From: JANOBD01 sp031411495
GTDB taxonomy: Bacteria > Planctomycetota > Phycisphaerae > Tepidisphaerales > Tepidisphaeraceae
Assembly (NCBI GenBank): GCA_031411495.1
Contig: JANOBD010000190.1
Span: 1-37,591, forward strand
Length of the DNA stretch: 37,591 nucleotides
Direction of reading: 5' to 3'
Shown here: one piece after another, positions 25,659-34,531 of the stretch
Layout of the letters: every line of letters begins with the position of its first letter
Position numbering within the stretch: position 1 is the stretch's first letter
Program-made: the position numbers and the translations under genes
Notes under the pieces: generated by a model
What the model was told of the DNA's origin: nothing
Databases searched by the model: none
What the model saw: only the letters and a program-made list of their open reading frames with translations

Positions 25659-27017
25659 GGCGTGAGCAGTTCGTCGCGAGTGGGTCGGCGGCCGCAGACA
25701 TCGCCAAAGCGCGCCGCGTCGCTCTGCTTAGGGCATTTGACCGTCTCGTGGAAAGTGAAAAATCTTTAGTGACAGCGATTGGTAACCCCGCGCGTTGCTC
25801 GGGTGGCAAGGGGGAGCGAACGAATCCCCGAAGACAATGTATTATTCAATAGAAAAACTATAAAAACCATTGACGGACGCTGCGGATCGGGCTCGTCAGC
25901 ACGCGGGTTCTGCGTACACAAGTCGTTTTAGTGCAATAAGTTATGTCAACGATGATAGCGTCGTGATGATCGAGGGGGGTTGCTCTCCACGGCGAATTCT
26001 ACTCGAGTCTGACAACCTATGGGCCGACTACTGTGACGCGAGATCAGACGATCGAGCGCTCCCTCGCCGCTTTCGCTTCCCTGCCGGCCTTCACGTTCGA
26101 TCAAGCCGCGAGTGACTTTCCGTTTCGCCGATGGAGCTGCGTTTGAGGGTCGCCGGCCTCACGCTTGCTCGGATTGCTATCTCAAGGAATTCCGTTCGTC
26201 TTCCCCTTCGTCGCGGCTTCCCAGAGCAGGTACGTCTGCACGTGACGGACGGAGGGCGATGGCGTCTTCTTCTGCCTTGGGCGCCTCCTGACTCTGTTGG
26301 CGTGGCTTGGAGAATGCCCTTGTCGTCGCAAGGGTTTCGTCGGGGCGAGGTGCATGCGGGCTTTACGGATCAATGCGCGACGATACCTGCGACGAGCCAA
26401 CACCGTCGCGAGAGCGTGCTATCGGACTCCTCCCTGTCGGTCGAGATGTCGCCGGTCGTCGTCTCTGAATGGGTCCAACGTGAACTGCTAAGCGAGGTAA
26501 GCGGTTTCGGGAACGGGTTCGGCGGCAAGGCTCGGCGCTCTGCGTTGGGCTCATCAGGGTGCGGATTCGGTATTGACTCCCGTAGGTCGCGCGGACGACT
26601 CGCGTGGACGCGAACGAGAAGATGCGCGAGTAGGGATCTGCGGCGATGCCTTCCTCGGCGGCTTGGCCTGGGGTCGGGTGGCAATGTTGTTGTGCCGGGG
26701 CGGACATTGCTACGGGTCTTCAGTCATCGTCGGAATGGCCAACCCGTTTCCGATTGGCAGGCAGCGTGGCATTCAATCCGCCGCCTGTCGGCTGGATAGG
26801 GCTAATCGCCAAACGGTTATGTCGAGGGGAGTGGGCGGCGCAGGAGGCCACGAGCGGAATCTGGCTGTAGTCACCGCGGTGACGGAGGCGTACGGTATTA
26901 GAGGGAGTAGGGAGTGGCAAGTTCCAGGGAGGGGTGTGAAATCGGTAACGTCGCCGAGTCGAAGTTGTCGACAAGGACGTCTCAGATTAGAAAGGGCGGA
27001 ACCAACACGGAGGTCGG
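25659..27017. other. Gene-free stretch upstream of parB
   Basis: No reading frame here has the features of a real protein: the candidates are short, overlapping, Arg/Ser-rich and lack ribosome binding sites. It holds an AT-rich run at about 25838-25875, a CCCTTG/CAAGGG hairpin followed by TTT near 26310-26335, the perfect palindrome GTCACCGCGGTGAC at 26870-26883 and TTGTCGACAA at 26965-26974. A parA gene would be expected just upstream of parB and is not found. The stretch may be decayed sequence, an unrecognised RNA or a cis-acting chromosomal site. Confidence 0.5.
26965..26974. promoter_or_regulatory. Palindrome upstream of parB
   Basis: TTGTCGACAA is a perfect 10-bp palindrome 43 bp before the parB start codon. 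It could be an operator of parB; a 14-bp palindrome lies a further 81 bp upstream. Confidence 0.3.
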
Positions 27018-27959
27018 ATGGATAAGAAGAAATCGCGTCTCGGGCGGGGATTGAGCAGCTTGATGGGAATGAATGCCGCCCTGTCCGACGCGGCGGCCGA
27101 GGAGTATTCGGCTTTGCCTGTGCACCAGTCGGTCGAGAACGTCAACCACCCTGAACAGGGCGTTCCACGTGGAACACCAGCCGACATCCCGGTCGAGTTG
27201 ATCGACCCGAACCCCCACCAACCGAGACGCCACTTCACGGACTCCAACCTCGCCGAACTGGCCGACTCCATCCGGACCAACGGCGTGATCCAACCCATTA
27301 TCGTCAAATTGGCCGGCGATCGTTATCAGCTGATCGCCGGCGAGCGCCGCCTTCGCGCATCGAAGGCTGCGGGATTGTCATCCATCCCTGCCGTCGTCCG
27401 GGATGCCGATGAACTCGCCCAGGCGCAGATGGCACTCGTCGAAAACATCCAACGCGAAGATCTGAATCCACTCGACCGCGCGGCCGGCTATCGGACGCTC
27501 GTTTCCGAGCTGGGTTTGAACCAGGCGGAACTGGCCGGACGCCTTGGCGAAGATCGTGCAACCATCGCGAACCATATCCGCCTGCTCGAGCTCCCGGAAT
27601 CCGTCCAGACGCTCATCCGCCAGTCGAAGATCTCGCTCGGTCATGCCAAGGTCCTCTGCGGCGTATCCGATCCGGCGGAGCAGGTCCGACTCGCCGAACT
27701 CGTCGTTTCCCAAGGTCTGTCGGTTCGCAATCTGGAGCGGGTCATCGCCACGCCCCGGGCGGCACCCGCCAACCCGGGAAAATCCCAACCCTCCGCGCAC
27801 CTGCGCGACCTCGAGATCAATCTGACCAAGCAGCTCGGCATGCGCGTTCAGGTTCGCAGCGGTGCGACGAAGTCCAAGGGAAAGATGGTGATTCACTACA
27901 ACTCGCTCGATGAGTTTGATCAGCTGGTTGAACGAATGGGGATCACCCTCGAAGACTAA
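27018..27959 (+). CDS. parB: Chromosome partitioning protein ParB
   Basis: ParB binds parS, then slides along DNA as a CTP-dependent clamp to organise the origin region. The 313-residue protein has the N-terminal ParA-contact peptide RLGRGLSSLM (7-16), the N-domain with LIPVELIDPNPHQPRRHF-type sequence (about 56-73), the CTP-binding GERR motif at 108-111, ENIQREDLNPLDRA (142-155), a helix-turn-helix around 166-190, and a C-terminal dimer domain. The linker around residues 17-55 is poorly conserved and carries a parS site in its coding sequence. ATG 27018 has GGAGG 4 nt upstream. The ParA-contact peptide implies a ParA in the genome, but no parA lies next to it here. Confidence 0.97.
   Translation: MDKKKSRLGRGLSSLMGMNAALSDAAAEEYSALPVHQSVENVNHPEQGVPRGTPADIPVELIDPNPHQPRRHFTDSNLAELADSIRTNGVIQPIIVKLAGDRYQLIAGERRLRASKAAGLSSIPAVVRDADELAQAQMALVENIQREDLNPLDRAAGYRTLVSELGLNQAELAGRLGEDRATIANHIRLLELPESVQTLIRQSKISLGHAKVLCGVSDPAEQVRLAELVVSQGLSVRNLERVIATPRAAPANPGKSQPSAHLRDLEINLTKQLGMRVQVRSGATKSKGKMVIHYNSLDEFDQLVERMGITLED
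27161..27176. other. parS centromere site inside parB
   Basis: CGTTCCACGTGGAACA differs at the first base only from the TGTTCCACGTGGAACA form of the bacterial parS site; bases 27162-27175 are a perfect 14-bp palindrome. It encodes residues 48-53 of ParB (GVPRGT) in the non-conserved linker. No other close parS match was seen in the window. Confidence 0.9.
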
Positions 27960-28156
27960 ATAAGCAATGATTTGCTAACGCAAAGTGGCGGTGAGATAGC
28001 GGACGCTCGCCGGCGTCACTGGCGGAGCATCCGGCCGGAACGCGATCTATTTTTCTGCCACGGTGACAAAATATTTGGGGCACGCGCCAATTGCCGGGCT
28101 AGAGTCTTCTCACGCCGACAGACCTTTTTCACCTTGTCGGATGGGAGAAACTCAAA

Positions 28157-28921
28157 ATGCACGCACGTCCGATCCTTGTTGCCCTCGCCACCTTGACCCT
28201 CACAAGCGCCACTCAGGCGGTGTCGCTGCTCAATACCGGCTTCGAGGCGCCCGACTATCACACCGGCAATCTCGCCGGGCAGAACGGCTGGGACGCGACC
28301 GGCCTCTTCCCCGAAGATATCGTCTCCGCGAACGTGCAAACCGCCATCGTCAAGAGCGGTTCCCAGGCGGTCTCCCTGTCCGGCAGCGGCACCGGCGCTG
28401 GCGGATTCGCTTACAACGTCACACCGTTCGCTCCGACGACCGATAAGCTGATCACCATCGACTTTGACATGAACTGGGGAACCGCCGGCTCCACCCGAAG
28501 CTATCTCTATGGCGTGCAGGCGTACGACACCGACCTGAACCTGATCGCGTCCGTAGGCGTCGCGCAGATCCTGGGTATTTACAGCGGCGTCGTGTTCGAT
28601 CCGAACGGCCTGCCAGTGTCGATCCCCAACGCATCCGTCACCCCAGGCGACTGGCACCATTTCCAGCTCGTCCTCAACTACGACACCCAGTCGTACCACG
28701 CGATGATGGACACGTTCGCCAGCGGGGAAATGCCCTTCGAAACCAGCGGCATCACCAACTACGGCGAAGCCGACCTCTTCCGCGATGCCGGGCTCGGCAA
28801 TGCCAACGACACGGCGTTTTATGACAACGTTTCGGTGCAGACCGGCAACCTCGTTCCCGAACCGGCCACCCTCGGCATGGTCGGCGGCGTGGTCGTAACG
28901 GCGCTGCGTCGCAAGCGATAA
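28157..28921 (+). CDS. Exported PEP-CTERM protein
   Basis: A 254-residue protein with a signal peptide (LVALATLTLTSATQA, cleavage near residue 21) and a C-terminal PEP-CTERM signal VPEPATLGMVGGVVVTALRRKR. Between them is a beta-rich domain starting LLNTGFEAPDYHTGNLAGQNGW, in the style of concanavalin A-like or carbohydrate-binding modules of surface proteins, but no ligand can be assigned. GGGAG 9 nt before ATG 28157 supports the start. A perfect 12-bp terminator stem lies 29 bp past the stop. The message may be autonomous, as parB ends 197 bp upstream. Confidence 0.88.
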   Translation: MHARPILVALATLTLTSATQAVSLLNTGFEAPDYHTGNLAGQNGWDATGLFPEDIVSANVQTAIVKSGSQAVSLSGSGTGAGGFAYNVTPFAPTTDKLITIDFDMNWGTAGSTRSYLYGVQAYDTDLNLIASVGVAQILGIYSGVVFDPNGLPVSIPNASVTPGDWHHFQLVLNYDTQSYHAMMDTFASGEMPFETSGITNYGEADLFRDAGLGNANDTAFYDNVSVQTGNLVPEPATLGMVGGVVVTALRRKR

Positions 28922-28950
28922 CCACCCGCTTCCCGTCAAGCAGACGTCAT

Positions 28951-28987
28951 GCGGATCGCGCCCGTCGGCGCGATCCGCAGCCGTTTT
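28951..28987 (+). terminator. Terminator after PEP-CTERM gene
   Basis: GCGGATCGCGCC (28951-28962) and GGCGCGATCCGC (28967-28978) are a perfect 12-bp stem around a 4-nt CGTC loop, followed by AGCCGTTTT. It is 29 bp past the stop codon of the PEP-CTERM gene. Confidence 0.85.
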
Positions 28988-29195
28988 CGGATTGGAAAGG
29001 GGGCGATGTGCTTTCGGATGCAACAAACTCCTCCGAAATGCGTCAAAAGGGCGCCTTCCGGGTTGATTATGACGGCGTCGAATCCTCGAATGATCCAGCC
29101 GAGTCGTGATCCGCGTCCCGATCGGCCGTGAAAATGAAGGAATTCGTCAAAGTCAGCGAATTCGTTCACTGCGCTTCGGGAAAAGGTGGTGACAG

Positions 29196-30482
29196 ATGAT
29201 CGTCGGCTCGCTCCTTCTCAACCTGCTGATGATGGCGGCGCCGACTACGTCGCCGGCGACGCAGTCCAGCACCGCGCCGGCCGCGCTGACGGAGCTGGTC
29301 GCGCAACTCTCGAATGAAGATGCCGCAGTGCGCGATGCGGCGCAAACGGCGCTCGCATCGCTCGAGGGCATCACGACCGACTCGCTTCAGAGAGCGCGTG
29401 ACGCGAGCACCGATCCGGATGTTCAGCTGCGGCTCGACGCGCTGATCGTCCAGTTCGCCGAGAACGACGCGGTCGGCGCGACCCACGTCACGCTCAAGTT
29501 CGAGAATGCACCGCTTCGCGATGTGCTCAACGAGCTGGCCCGCCAAGCGCGATGCAGCTTTACTGATCCGGCACAGGATTTCGGAAACGAAGCGCCGCGG
29601 GTCACCATCGACGTGAACAACGTCACATTCTGGAAAGCCGTTGCCGCGCTGCAGACCGCCGCCAACATAAATATCTTTCCGCAGCCGGACAACTGGCGCG
29701 TCATGCGGAACTTCGGCAACCAGTTGTTCGGCCCCAACGCGATCGAAGCCGGTGCGTTTCTCATCCAACCCATGTCGGCGAACTACCAGCGGACGATCGG
29801 CTACACGCGCAACATGGGCAGCGGCGAGAGCTTCACAATCCAGATGCAGATGCTCACCGAACCGAAGATCCGACTCGCCCAGGCCGCCGGCCAGTTCAAG
29901 CTCACCAAGGCGATCGATTCCAACGGCAACAGCCTGCTCGGGTCGCAGGCGCTCAATCCGTTCGTCACCGGCGTCGGCGGAAACCAGATCCAGATGGCGA
30001 CGCAGCTCGCCTACCCGAAGAATCCCGGCGAAAAGATCGCCGAACTGAGCGGCACCTTCAAACTCAGCATCGCGCGGCGCGTGCAGACGATCTCGATCGA
30101 TGATTTCAGCGCGACGAGCAAACCGGTCGAACAGACCTTCGAAGGCGCAAAACTGACGATCTCTCCCGCCGATGCCACTGGCGGCCAGCCGAACTGGATC
30201 AACGCCAGCATCATCGTCGAAACGGCGGGCGACAACGCGCTGATGGGTCGGCTGATGAACACGCTGCGACAGGTGAGGCTGGTGGACCAGAACAACCGCG
30301 CGCTGCAGATGACCAACTGGCTTCAGCCGATGGCCAGCCCGCAGCGCACCGAGATCCGCATATCCTATATGCCTATACCCAACGGTGAGATGACGGCGCC
30401 GTATCGGCTGATCCTGGATATTCCGACGAGCTTTCGTGAAGTGGAAGTACCGTTCACGCTGCACGACCTGAAGATGCCGTGA
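29196..30482 (+). CDS. Exported protein with STN-like segment, function unknown
   Basis: A 428-residue protein with a hydrophobic N terminus (LLLNLLMMAA) probably serving as a signal peptide. Residues 30-90 are helical with a HEAT-like spacing (LVAQLSNEDAAVRDAAQTAL). Residues 97-160 read VTLKFENAPLRDVLNELARQARCSF...VTIDVNNVTFWKAVAAL, which resembles the STN fold found at the periplasmic end of secretins and TonB-linked receptors. The remainder (170-428) is a beta-rich domain I do not recognise. It is not a secretin itself since no secretin core is visible. ATG 29196 follows AGGTGG. No neighbour explains its role. Confidence 0.7.
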   Translation: MIVGSLLLNLLMMAAPTTSPATQSSTAPAALTELVAQLSNEDAAVRDAAQTALASLEGITTDSLQRARDASTDPDVQLRLDALIVQFAENDAVGATHVTLKFENAPLRDVLNELARQARCSFTDPAQDFGNEAPRVTIDVNNVTFWKAVAALQTAANINIFPQPDNWRVMRNFGNQLFGPNAIEAGAFLIQPMSANYQRTIGYTRNMGSGESFTIQMQMLTEPKIRLAQAAGQFKLTKAIDSNGNSLLGSQALNPFVTGVGGNQIQMATQLAYPKNPGEKIAELSGTFKLSIARRVQTISIDDFSATSKPVEQTFEGAKLTISPADATGGQPNWINASIIVETAGDNALMGRLMNTLRQVRLVDQNNRALQMTNWLQPMASPQRTEIRISYMPIPNGEMTAPYRLILDIPTSFREVEVPFTLHDLKMP

Positions 30483-30685
30483 CGATCGGTTCTGCGTGAC
30501 ACCCGCTCGACCCAAACCGACGACACCGCGCACACGGTGGGATGCAAAAGAAGCGGCGCGAAACCCGGCCGCTGTCCGTCTGCACAGTGTCTCCAGCTCT
30601 CAACGTGTGTCGACGAGGTCGAGGCACGCACGATCGGCTCTCGGGGATCGGAGCTGATCGCAGCCGCGACGGCGGGTCTCTGATT

Positions 30686-31258
30686 TCATCGACAATAATA
30701 CGACCGACTGAAGTGCGAGTACCCCAGGCTCGGGATCCGCGAGTAGTAGCCGGACGGCGCGCTGTAGACCCGCACTTCGTACGAGCTGCCGTAATAGTCG
30801 GTGGACGGCACGTAGGTGACGGCGCGGCGCCCATAGATGTCTGGGGCGCGATCGTAGGTGTACCCGGGATAACGGTACGCCACGTACGGGCGACTCGAGT
30901 AATGAACGCCCAACGAGATGCTGTCATCGGCGTAGCCATAGCCGGACGAGTAACCCAGGGAGAAGCCCCACGTCGATCGCGCGGCGCGGCCGTTGACGTA
31001 GTAGGTGCCGCGGTCGCTCCGCCGGACATAGTCGCGGTCGTAGCTGGGCCGCCGGATGTAGTTGTCCTGACCGTAGCGGACGTAGGTGCGGTCGTAGTTT
31101 CGCGAGCCGCGCTCATAGCGCATCGACGCTTCGACGCGTTGGCGCAGGTAGCGATCCTCGCCGCCGCCGCGACGGGGGTAGTGGCGGTCACCGCGATCCG
31201 CGGAAGCGATCGAAACGAGGCTCAAAACACCGATTGCCGCTGCAAGGAGCTTGTTCAT
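30686..31258 (-). CDS. Secreted Tyr/Arg-rich protein
   Basis: A 190-residue protein with a clear signal peptide (NKLLAAAIGVLSLVSIASA, cleavage after residue 20). The mature part has 31 Tyr in about 170 residues and many Arg, Ser and Gly, in repeats such as RSDRGTYYVNGR, GYSSGYGYADD and STDYYGSSYEVRVYSAPSGYYSR; it ends in a single Cys near the C terminus. This composition suggests an extracellular structural, adhesive or cell-surface protein; no family is recognised. GGAG 6 nt before ATG 31258 supports the start. It is convergent with the STN-like gene and has an own leader; 31401-31429 holds the terminator of the next gene. Confidence 0.75.
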   Translation of the reverse strand: MNKLLAAAIGVLSLVSIASADRGDRHYPRRGGGEDRYLRQRVEASMRYERGSRNYDRTYVRYGQDNYIRRPSYDRDYVRRSDRGTYYVNGRAARSTWGFSLGYSSGYGYADDSISLGVHYSSRPYVAYRYPGYTYDRAPDIYGRRAVTYVPSTDYYGSSYEVRVYSAPSGYYSRIPSLGYSHFSRSYYCR

Positions 31259-31400
31259 GTGATCTCCGATTCAAAACGACAATAGGACCAGACACGCCGG
31301 CAGGGAATCGGTTAAACGCCGATCCGATTTTGTCTCGCGCCGACCGTCAACGCCCTGCAATTGATATTCCGGTTGAAGGGGCGGCAGAGGTACGGGAACG

Positions 31401-31429
31401 AAAAGCGGCCGTTCCGGGGAACGGCCGCT
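31401..31429 (-). terminator. Terminator of minus-strand PEP-CTERM gene
   Basis: AGCGGCCGTTCC (31404-31415) and GGAACGGCCGCT (31418-31429) form a perfect 12-bp pairing separated by GG, with AAAA at 31401-31404 giving a U run in the minus-strand transcript. It lies 25 bp past the PEP-CTERM stop codon. Confidence 0.85.
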
Positions 31430-31454
31430 CGAGAAGTCAAAACATGTCGCGCGT

Positions 31455-32543
31455 TCAAGCTTTGCGGCGTCGCGAGATTACGAGCATGGCGAGCCCGGCC
31501 AGGCCCGACATCGTTGCCGGTTCGGGGAGGATCCCCATGCCCCGGAACTGCATGTTGGTACCGGCCGTCGCGATCGTGGTCAGGGTGCCGGCAGTGATCG
31601 TCGAGTTATAGCCGCTGACGTCGGTGAACGTACGAATGGTCGAGTTCGTGGTGGCAAACAGCGTCACGCCAAGACTGTTGTAGGTTCCGGTCAGGTCCTG
31701 CGTGCCGCCCGAAGGGATGGAGCCGTTAGCGACCCAGTTCGTTCCATCGAAGCTGTATTTGCGAAGCAGGCTTTCGACCGTGCTCAGGCAGTAGAGCGTG
31801 TCGACGCCGGCGACCGAGGTGCTCAAGTCTGCGAAGTAGATGCCGTTGACGGCGTCACCGAGCGCGAGCGTGACGACGGGGGTCGGAGTGGTGAGGCCGG
31901 TGGGCAGGGTGCCATAGCTCTGAACCTTCGGCGTAATCGCCGTCGAACCGTTGGAGGCGTAGAGAATGTTATCCAGCAGTTGGACCTGTCGGCTGTTGCG
32001 CGCGTCGATCACAACGGTCGTCGCGGCCGGTCCGGGCGTCGCAACGTAGCGGACCGACCCGGCGGTAGCGATGTAGTAGGTGCTTCCATCGACGGTGGTC
32101 GCGCTGCGGATATTGCTGGTCGGGTCGGTGAGGGCGACGCTGGTGTCGACGACACCGGCGATGTTTACCCGGCCGATGACGCGGTTGGTCACGGAGCCCG
32201 CATCGGACGAGGGCTGTGTACCGCCAGCGTCTTTGCGATACCCGGCGAAAACCAGCGAGGTCTTATCCTGCGAGATGCTCATGAGGCCCTCGGTCGTCGA
32301 GTTGCCGACGAGCGTGAGCGCGCTGGGTCCGGTTGAAGGGACAGCGATCGATTGAACGAGCGAGCCGGTGAGGGTGTATTCGTCGAGAAAGAGGGCCGTG
32401 GCAGTCGTGCTGATTGCGGCCGATCCGTCGCCGACACGTGCGACCACCAGGTTCCCCGCGGTGATTGCCGCCGCCGAGGCGAATGATCCCACCGTAACGA
32501 TCGCCAGGCTTGCCGCCAGAGTCACTTTTTTTCCGAACTGCAT
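31455..32543 (-). CDS. Exported PEP-CTERM protein, repeat type
   Basis: A 362-residue protein with a signal peptide (KKVTLAASLAIVTVGSFASAAA) and a C-terminal PEP-CTERM signal LPEPATMSGLAGLAMLVISRRRKA. The body is rich in Thr, Ser, Gly and Val and forms a beta-propeller-like run of repeats, with blocks such as TAGNLVVARVGDGSAAISTTATALFLDEYT near the N terminus (paired with later LFATTNSTIRTF). GGAG 7 nt before ATG 32543 decides the start; longer frames to 32720 are not supported. It is a third PEP-CTERM protein in the window, with its own terminator. Sorting by an exosortase is inferred; no exosortase gene lies here. Confidence 0.88.
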   Translation of the reverse strand: MQFGKKVTLAASLAIVTVGSFASAAAITAGNLVVARVGDGSAAISTTATALFLDEYTLTGSLVQSIAVPSTGPSALTLVGNSTTEGLMSISQDKTSLVFAGYRKDAGGTQPSSDAGSVTNRVIGRVNIAGVVDTSVALTDPTSNIRSATTVDGSTYYIATAGSVRYVATPGPAATTVVIDARNSRQVQLLDNILYASNGSTAITPKVQSYGTLPTGLTTPTPVVTLALGDAVNGIYFADLSTSVAGVDTLYCLSTVESLLRKYSFDGTNWVANGSIPSGGTQDLTGTYNSLGVTLFATTNSTIRTFTDVSGYNSTITAGTLTTIATAGTNMQFRGMGILPEPATMSGLAGLAMLVISRRRKA

Positions 32544-32786
32544 AGGAAGTCTCCCTCGTTTTGGACGTCGCATCGACGCCATCTCCGCCTCTAAACAAAA
32601 TGTCAAAATTGACGCGGTTAAGAATACCTCCGAATAGCAGCTTGGCGAGGCGATTTGACGAAAAATCTTCAAAAATGCGGGTGTTTTGGAGTTTGACAAC
32701 GCTAAATAGTGGGGGTGCACCAGATTGCGAGCGAAAGAAAACAGCCAGATAGGGAGTATTATCGGATGTACAAGGGGCTGCCGCGG

Positions 32787-33806
32787 TCACTTGGAGGGTT
32801 GCGTGGCAGCCCTCTTTTTCCAAGCGTCGATGAGTTGCGTTTCCTTCGCGGGATCCATGCCGGCCCGCCACTTGTAGGTTTCTGGGCGCGTCTTTACCCA
32901 GTCCATCGTGTCGCGCGCGGTCTTGCTCACCGGGGTGAACGTGAGGCCCTGGCTGATCGCCTTGCGGCAATCGATGGCCATGAAGCCCGCGTTCTCCGCG
33001 CCGGGCACCCAAATCGGCATCTCCATGAACGGCCCGACGTCATGCTCGAGCAGCCAGTCGGAATTGGCCCACACGAGGTCGACGATCGATGAAGTCGCAC
33101 CTTTGCACGCGTGCAGGAACTCGCCGATCGTCCACGTGCCGCTCGGACCGGTCGCGTTGTAGGTGCCGACGTGGCCGTCATTGAGCAGCCTGGCGACGAA
33201 GGCGCCCAGATCCCGTGCGTCGATGAACTGGATGAGGTCCGACCCATCGCCCGGTGCAAGAACTTCGCCGCCGCGATCGATTCGTGCCGGCCAGTAAGTG
33301 AAGCGGTCGGTCGGGTCGTTCGGCCCGACGATCAGGCCGGGACGGACGATGGTGGCCGTCTGCGGGAAATGCTCGCGGACCAGCGCCTCGCAGCGCACTT
33401 TCATCGGCCCGTAAGTCTCGTTGGTGATGTCCTTCGACGTGTCGAGCTCGGGATCTTCCGGAAACGTAAGCCCGTTCTCGTCCATGCCGGGTTTCGAGTT
33501 GTCGTTGAAGACGCTGATCGTGCTGATGAAGAGATAGGTCTTGCAGCGCTTTTCGAGAAGCTCGGTCGCCGCCTTCACCCAGAATGGATGGCTGGCAGCG
33601 ACATCAATCACCGCATCCCAGTTGCGGCCTTCGAGCGATTTGTAGTCACTCGTGTTTCGGTCGCCCAGGAGTTTCTCGACATCCGGAAAGAGCTTCGGGT
33701 GCGTCTTGCCGCGGTTGAACAGGGTGACGGTGTGCTTGTTGTCGAGCAGCGATTGGACGATTTCCGGCCCGAGAAAGCCGGTGCCGCCGAGGACGAGGAT
33801 GTTCAT
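32787..33806 (-). CDS. Extended SDR, NAD(P)-dependent epimerase-like
   Basis: A 339-residue Rossmann-fold protein. The nucleotide loop GGTGFLG is at residues 7-13 (NILVLGGTGFLGPEI), the active-site Ser in STISVF, and Tyr/Lys in TYGPMKVRCE (YxxxK). This fits the extended short-chain dehydrogenase/reductase superfamily, which includes sugar epimerases and the CSP41-like relatives; substrate is unknown. ATG 33806 has GGGAG 9 nt upstream, and a longer frame to 33842 is not conserved. It is divergent from the ECF sigma gene, with 161 bp between the starts. Confidence 0.88.
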   Translation of the reverse strand: MNILVLGGTGFLGPEIVQSLLDNKHTVTLFNRGKTHPKLFPDVEKLLGDRNTSDYKSLEGRNWDAVIDVAASHPFWVKAATELLEKRCKTYLFISTISVFNDNSKPGMDENGLTFPEDPELDTSKDITNETYGPMKVRCEALVREHFPQTATIVRPGLIVGPNDPTDRFTYWPARIDRGGEVLAPGDGSDLIQFIDARDLGAFVARLLNDGHVGTYNATGPSGTWTIGEFLHACKGATSSIVDLVWANSDWLLEHDVGPFMEMPIWVPGAENAGFMAIDCRKAISQGLTFTPVSKTARDTMDWVKTRPETYKWRAGMDPAKETQLIDAWKKRAATQPSK

Positions 33807-33967
33807 TGCAGGCGCTCCCGAAAGACGCATCAAGACAGGCAAAGCCGGCAGATTCTCACAGCGAATCGGGGCTGCGACAACCGAATCTCGAACTTTCGGG
33901 TGAATCCCGAACTTTCGCGCGCGCGTTGCGTCAAAAGGGCGTCTAGTGATGACGAAGGAGCCGTGAT

Positions 33968-34531
33968 TTGAACGAGGCAGACCTGATCCGGGCGAGTCAG
34001 CAGGGCGATAGGCGCGCCTTTGAGGCGCTCCTTCGCCTGTGGGCCAGGCCGATCTACGCGTGGCTGCTGCCGCACGTGCGGGATGTTCACCGTGCCGAGG
34101 ATCTCACGCAGGAGGCGCTGCTCCGCGCGTGGAAATCAATCGGCACGCTGGATGAGCCCGCGAAGTTCAAAGGTTGGTTCTTTTCAATCGCGCAAGCGGT
34201 GCTGATCGATAGCGCGCGGTTCAACAATCGAAAAAAGCGAGACGATCGCCGCTTGCGGCATCGCGATGAAATCAATTCGCAACCGGTCGAGCCCGAGACC
34301 GAATCCCGCCGCGACGAACTGCTGACGGCGCTCACGCGACTTCCCGAAACGTATCGCGAGGCGCTGAGCCTGCGATTCCTTTCAGGCCTCCCGCTCGGCG
34401 ACATCGAGCGCCGCCTGCGCATCACCAACGGCGCGCTGCGCGGCCTGCTGCACCGAGGATTGCGGATGATGCGCGAAGAGCTGCTCACCAGCGAAGCGAA
34501 AGAGGAAGCCGAACACGAGGTCGAACCATGA
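33968..34531 (+). CDS. ECF-type sigma factor
   Basis: A 187-residue alternative sigma factor of the extracytoplasmic function type. Region 2 is at about residues 10-80 (DRRAFEALLRLW...DLTQEALLRAWKSIGTLDEPAKFKGWFFSIAQAV) and region 4 at about 115-175 (LTRLPETYREALSLRFLSGLPLGDIERRLRITNGALRGLLHRGLRMMRE), with the expected helix-turn-helix. The start is TTG 33968, chosen because GAAGGAG lies about 8 nt before and no ATG precedes in frame. The stop codon overlaps the start of the next gene by ATGA (34528-34531), so the two are translationally coupled. The downstream protein is its probable regulator. Confidence 0.92.
   Translation: MNEADLIRASQQGDRRAFEALLRLWARPIYAWLLPHVRDVHRAEDLTQEALLRAWKSIGTLDEPAKFKGWFFSIAQAVLIDSARFNNRKKRDDRRLRHRDEINSQPVEPETESRRDELLTALTRLPETYREALSLRFLSGLPLGDIERRLRITNGALRGLLHRGLRMMREELLTSEAKEEAEHEVEP

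Noticed and set aside
25870..27025. Several open frames of 60-220 residues between the glycosidase gene and parB.
   Set aside because: No motif, mutual overlap, no ribosome site, and one overlaps the parB start; no parA motif such as KGGVGKTT is visible.
34060..34090. CACGTG-containing palindrome CCGCACGTGCGG in the sigma gene as a second parS.
   Set aside because: Only the central CACGTG agrees; the outer GTT/AAC bases of parS are missing, and the codons are those of the conserved sigma region. Other CACGTG words in the window fail for the same reason.
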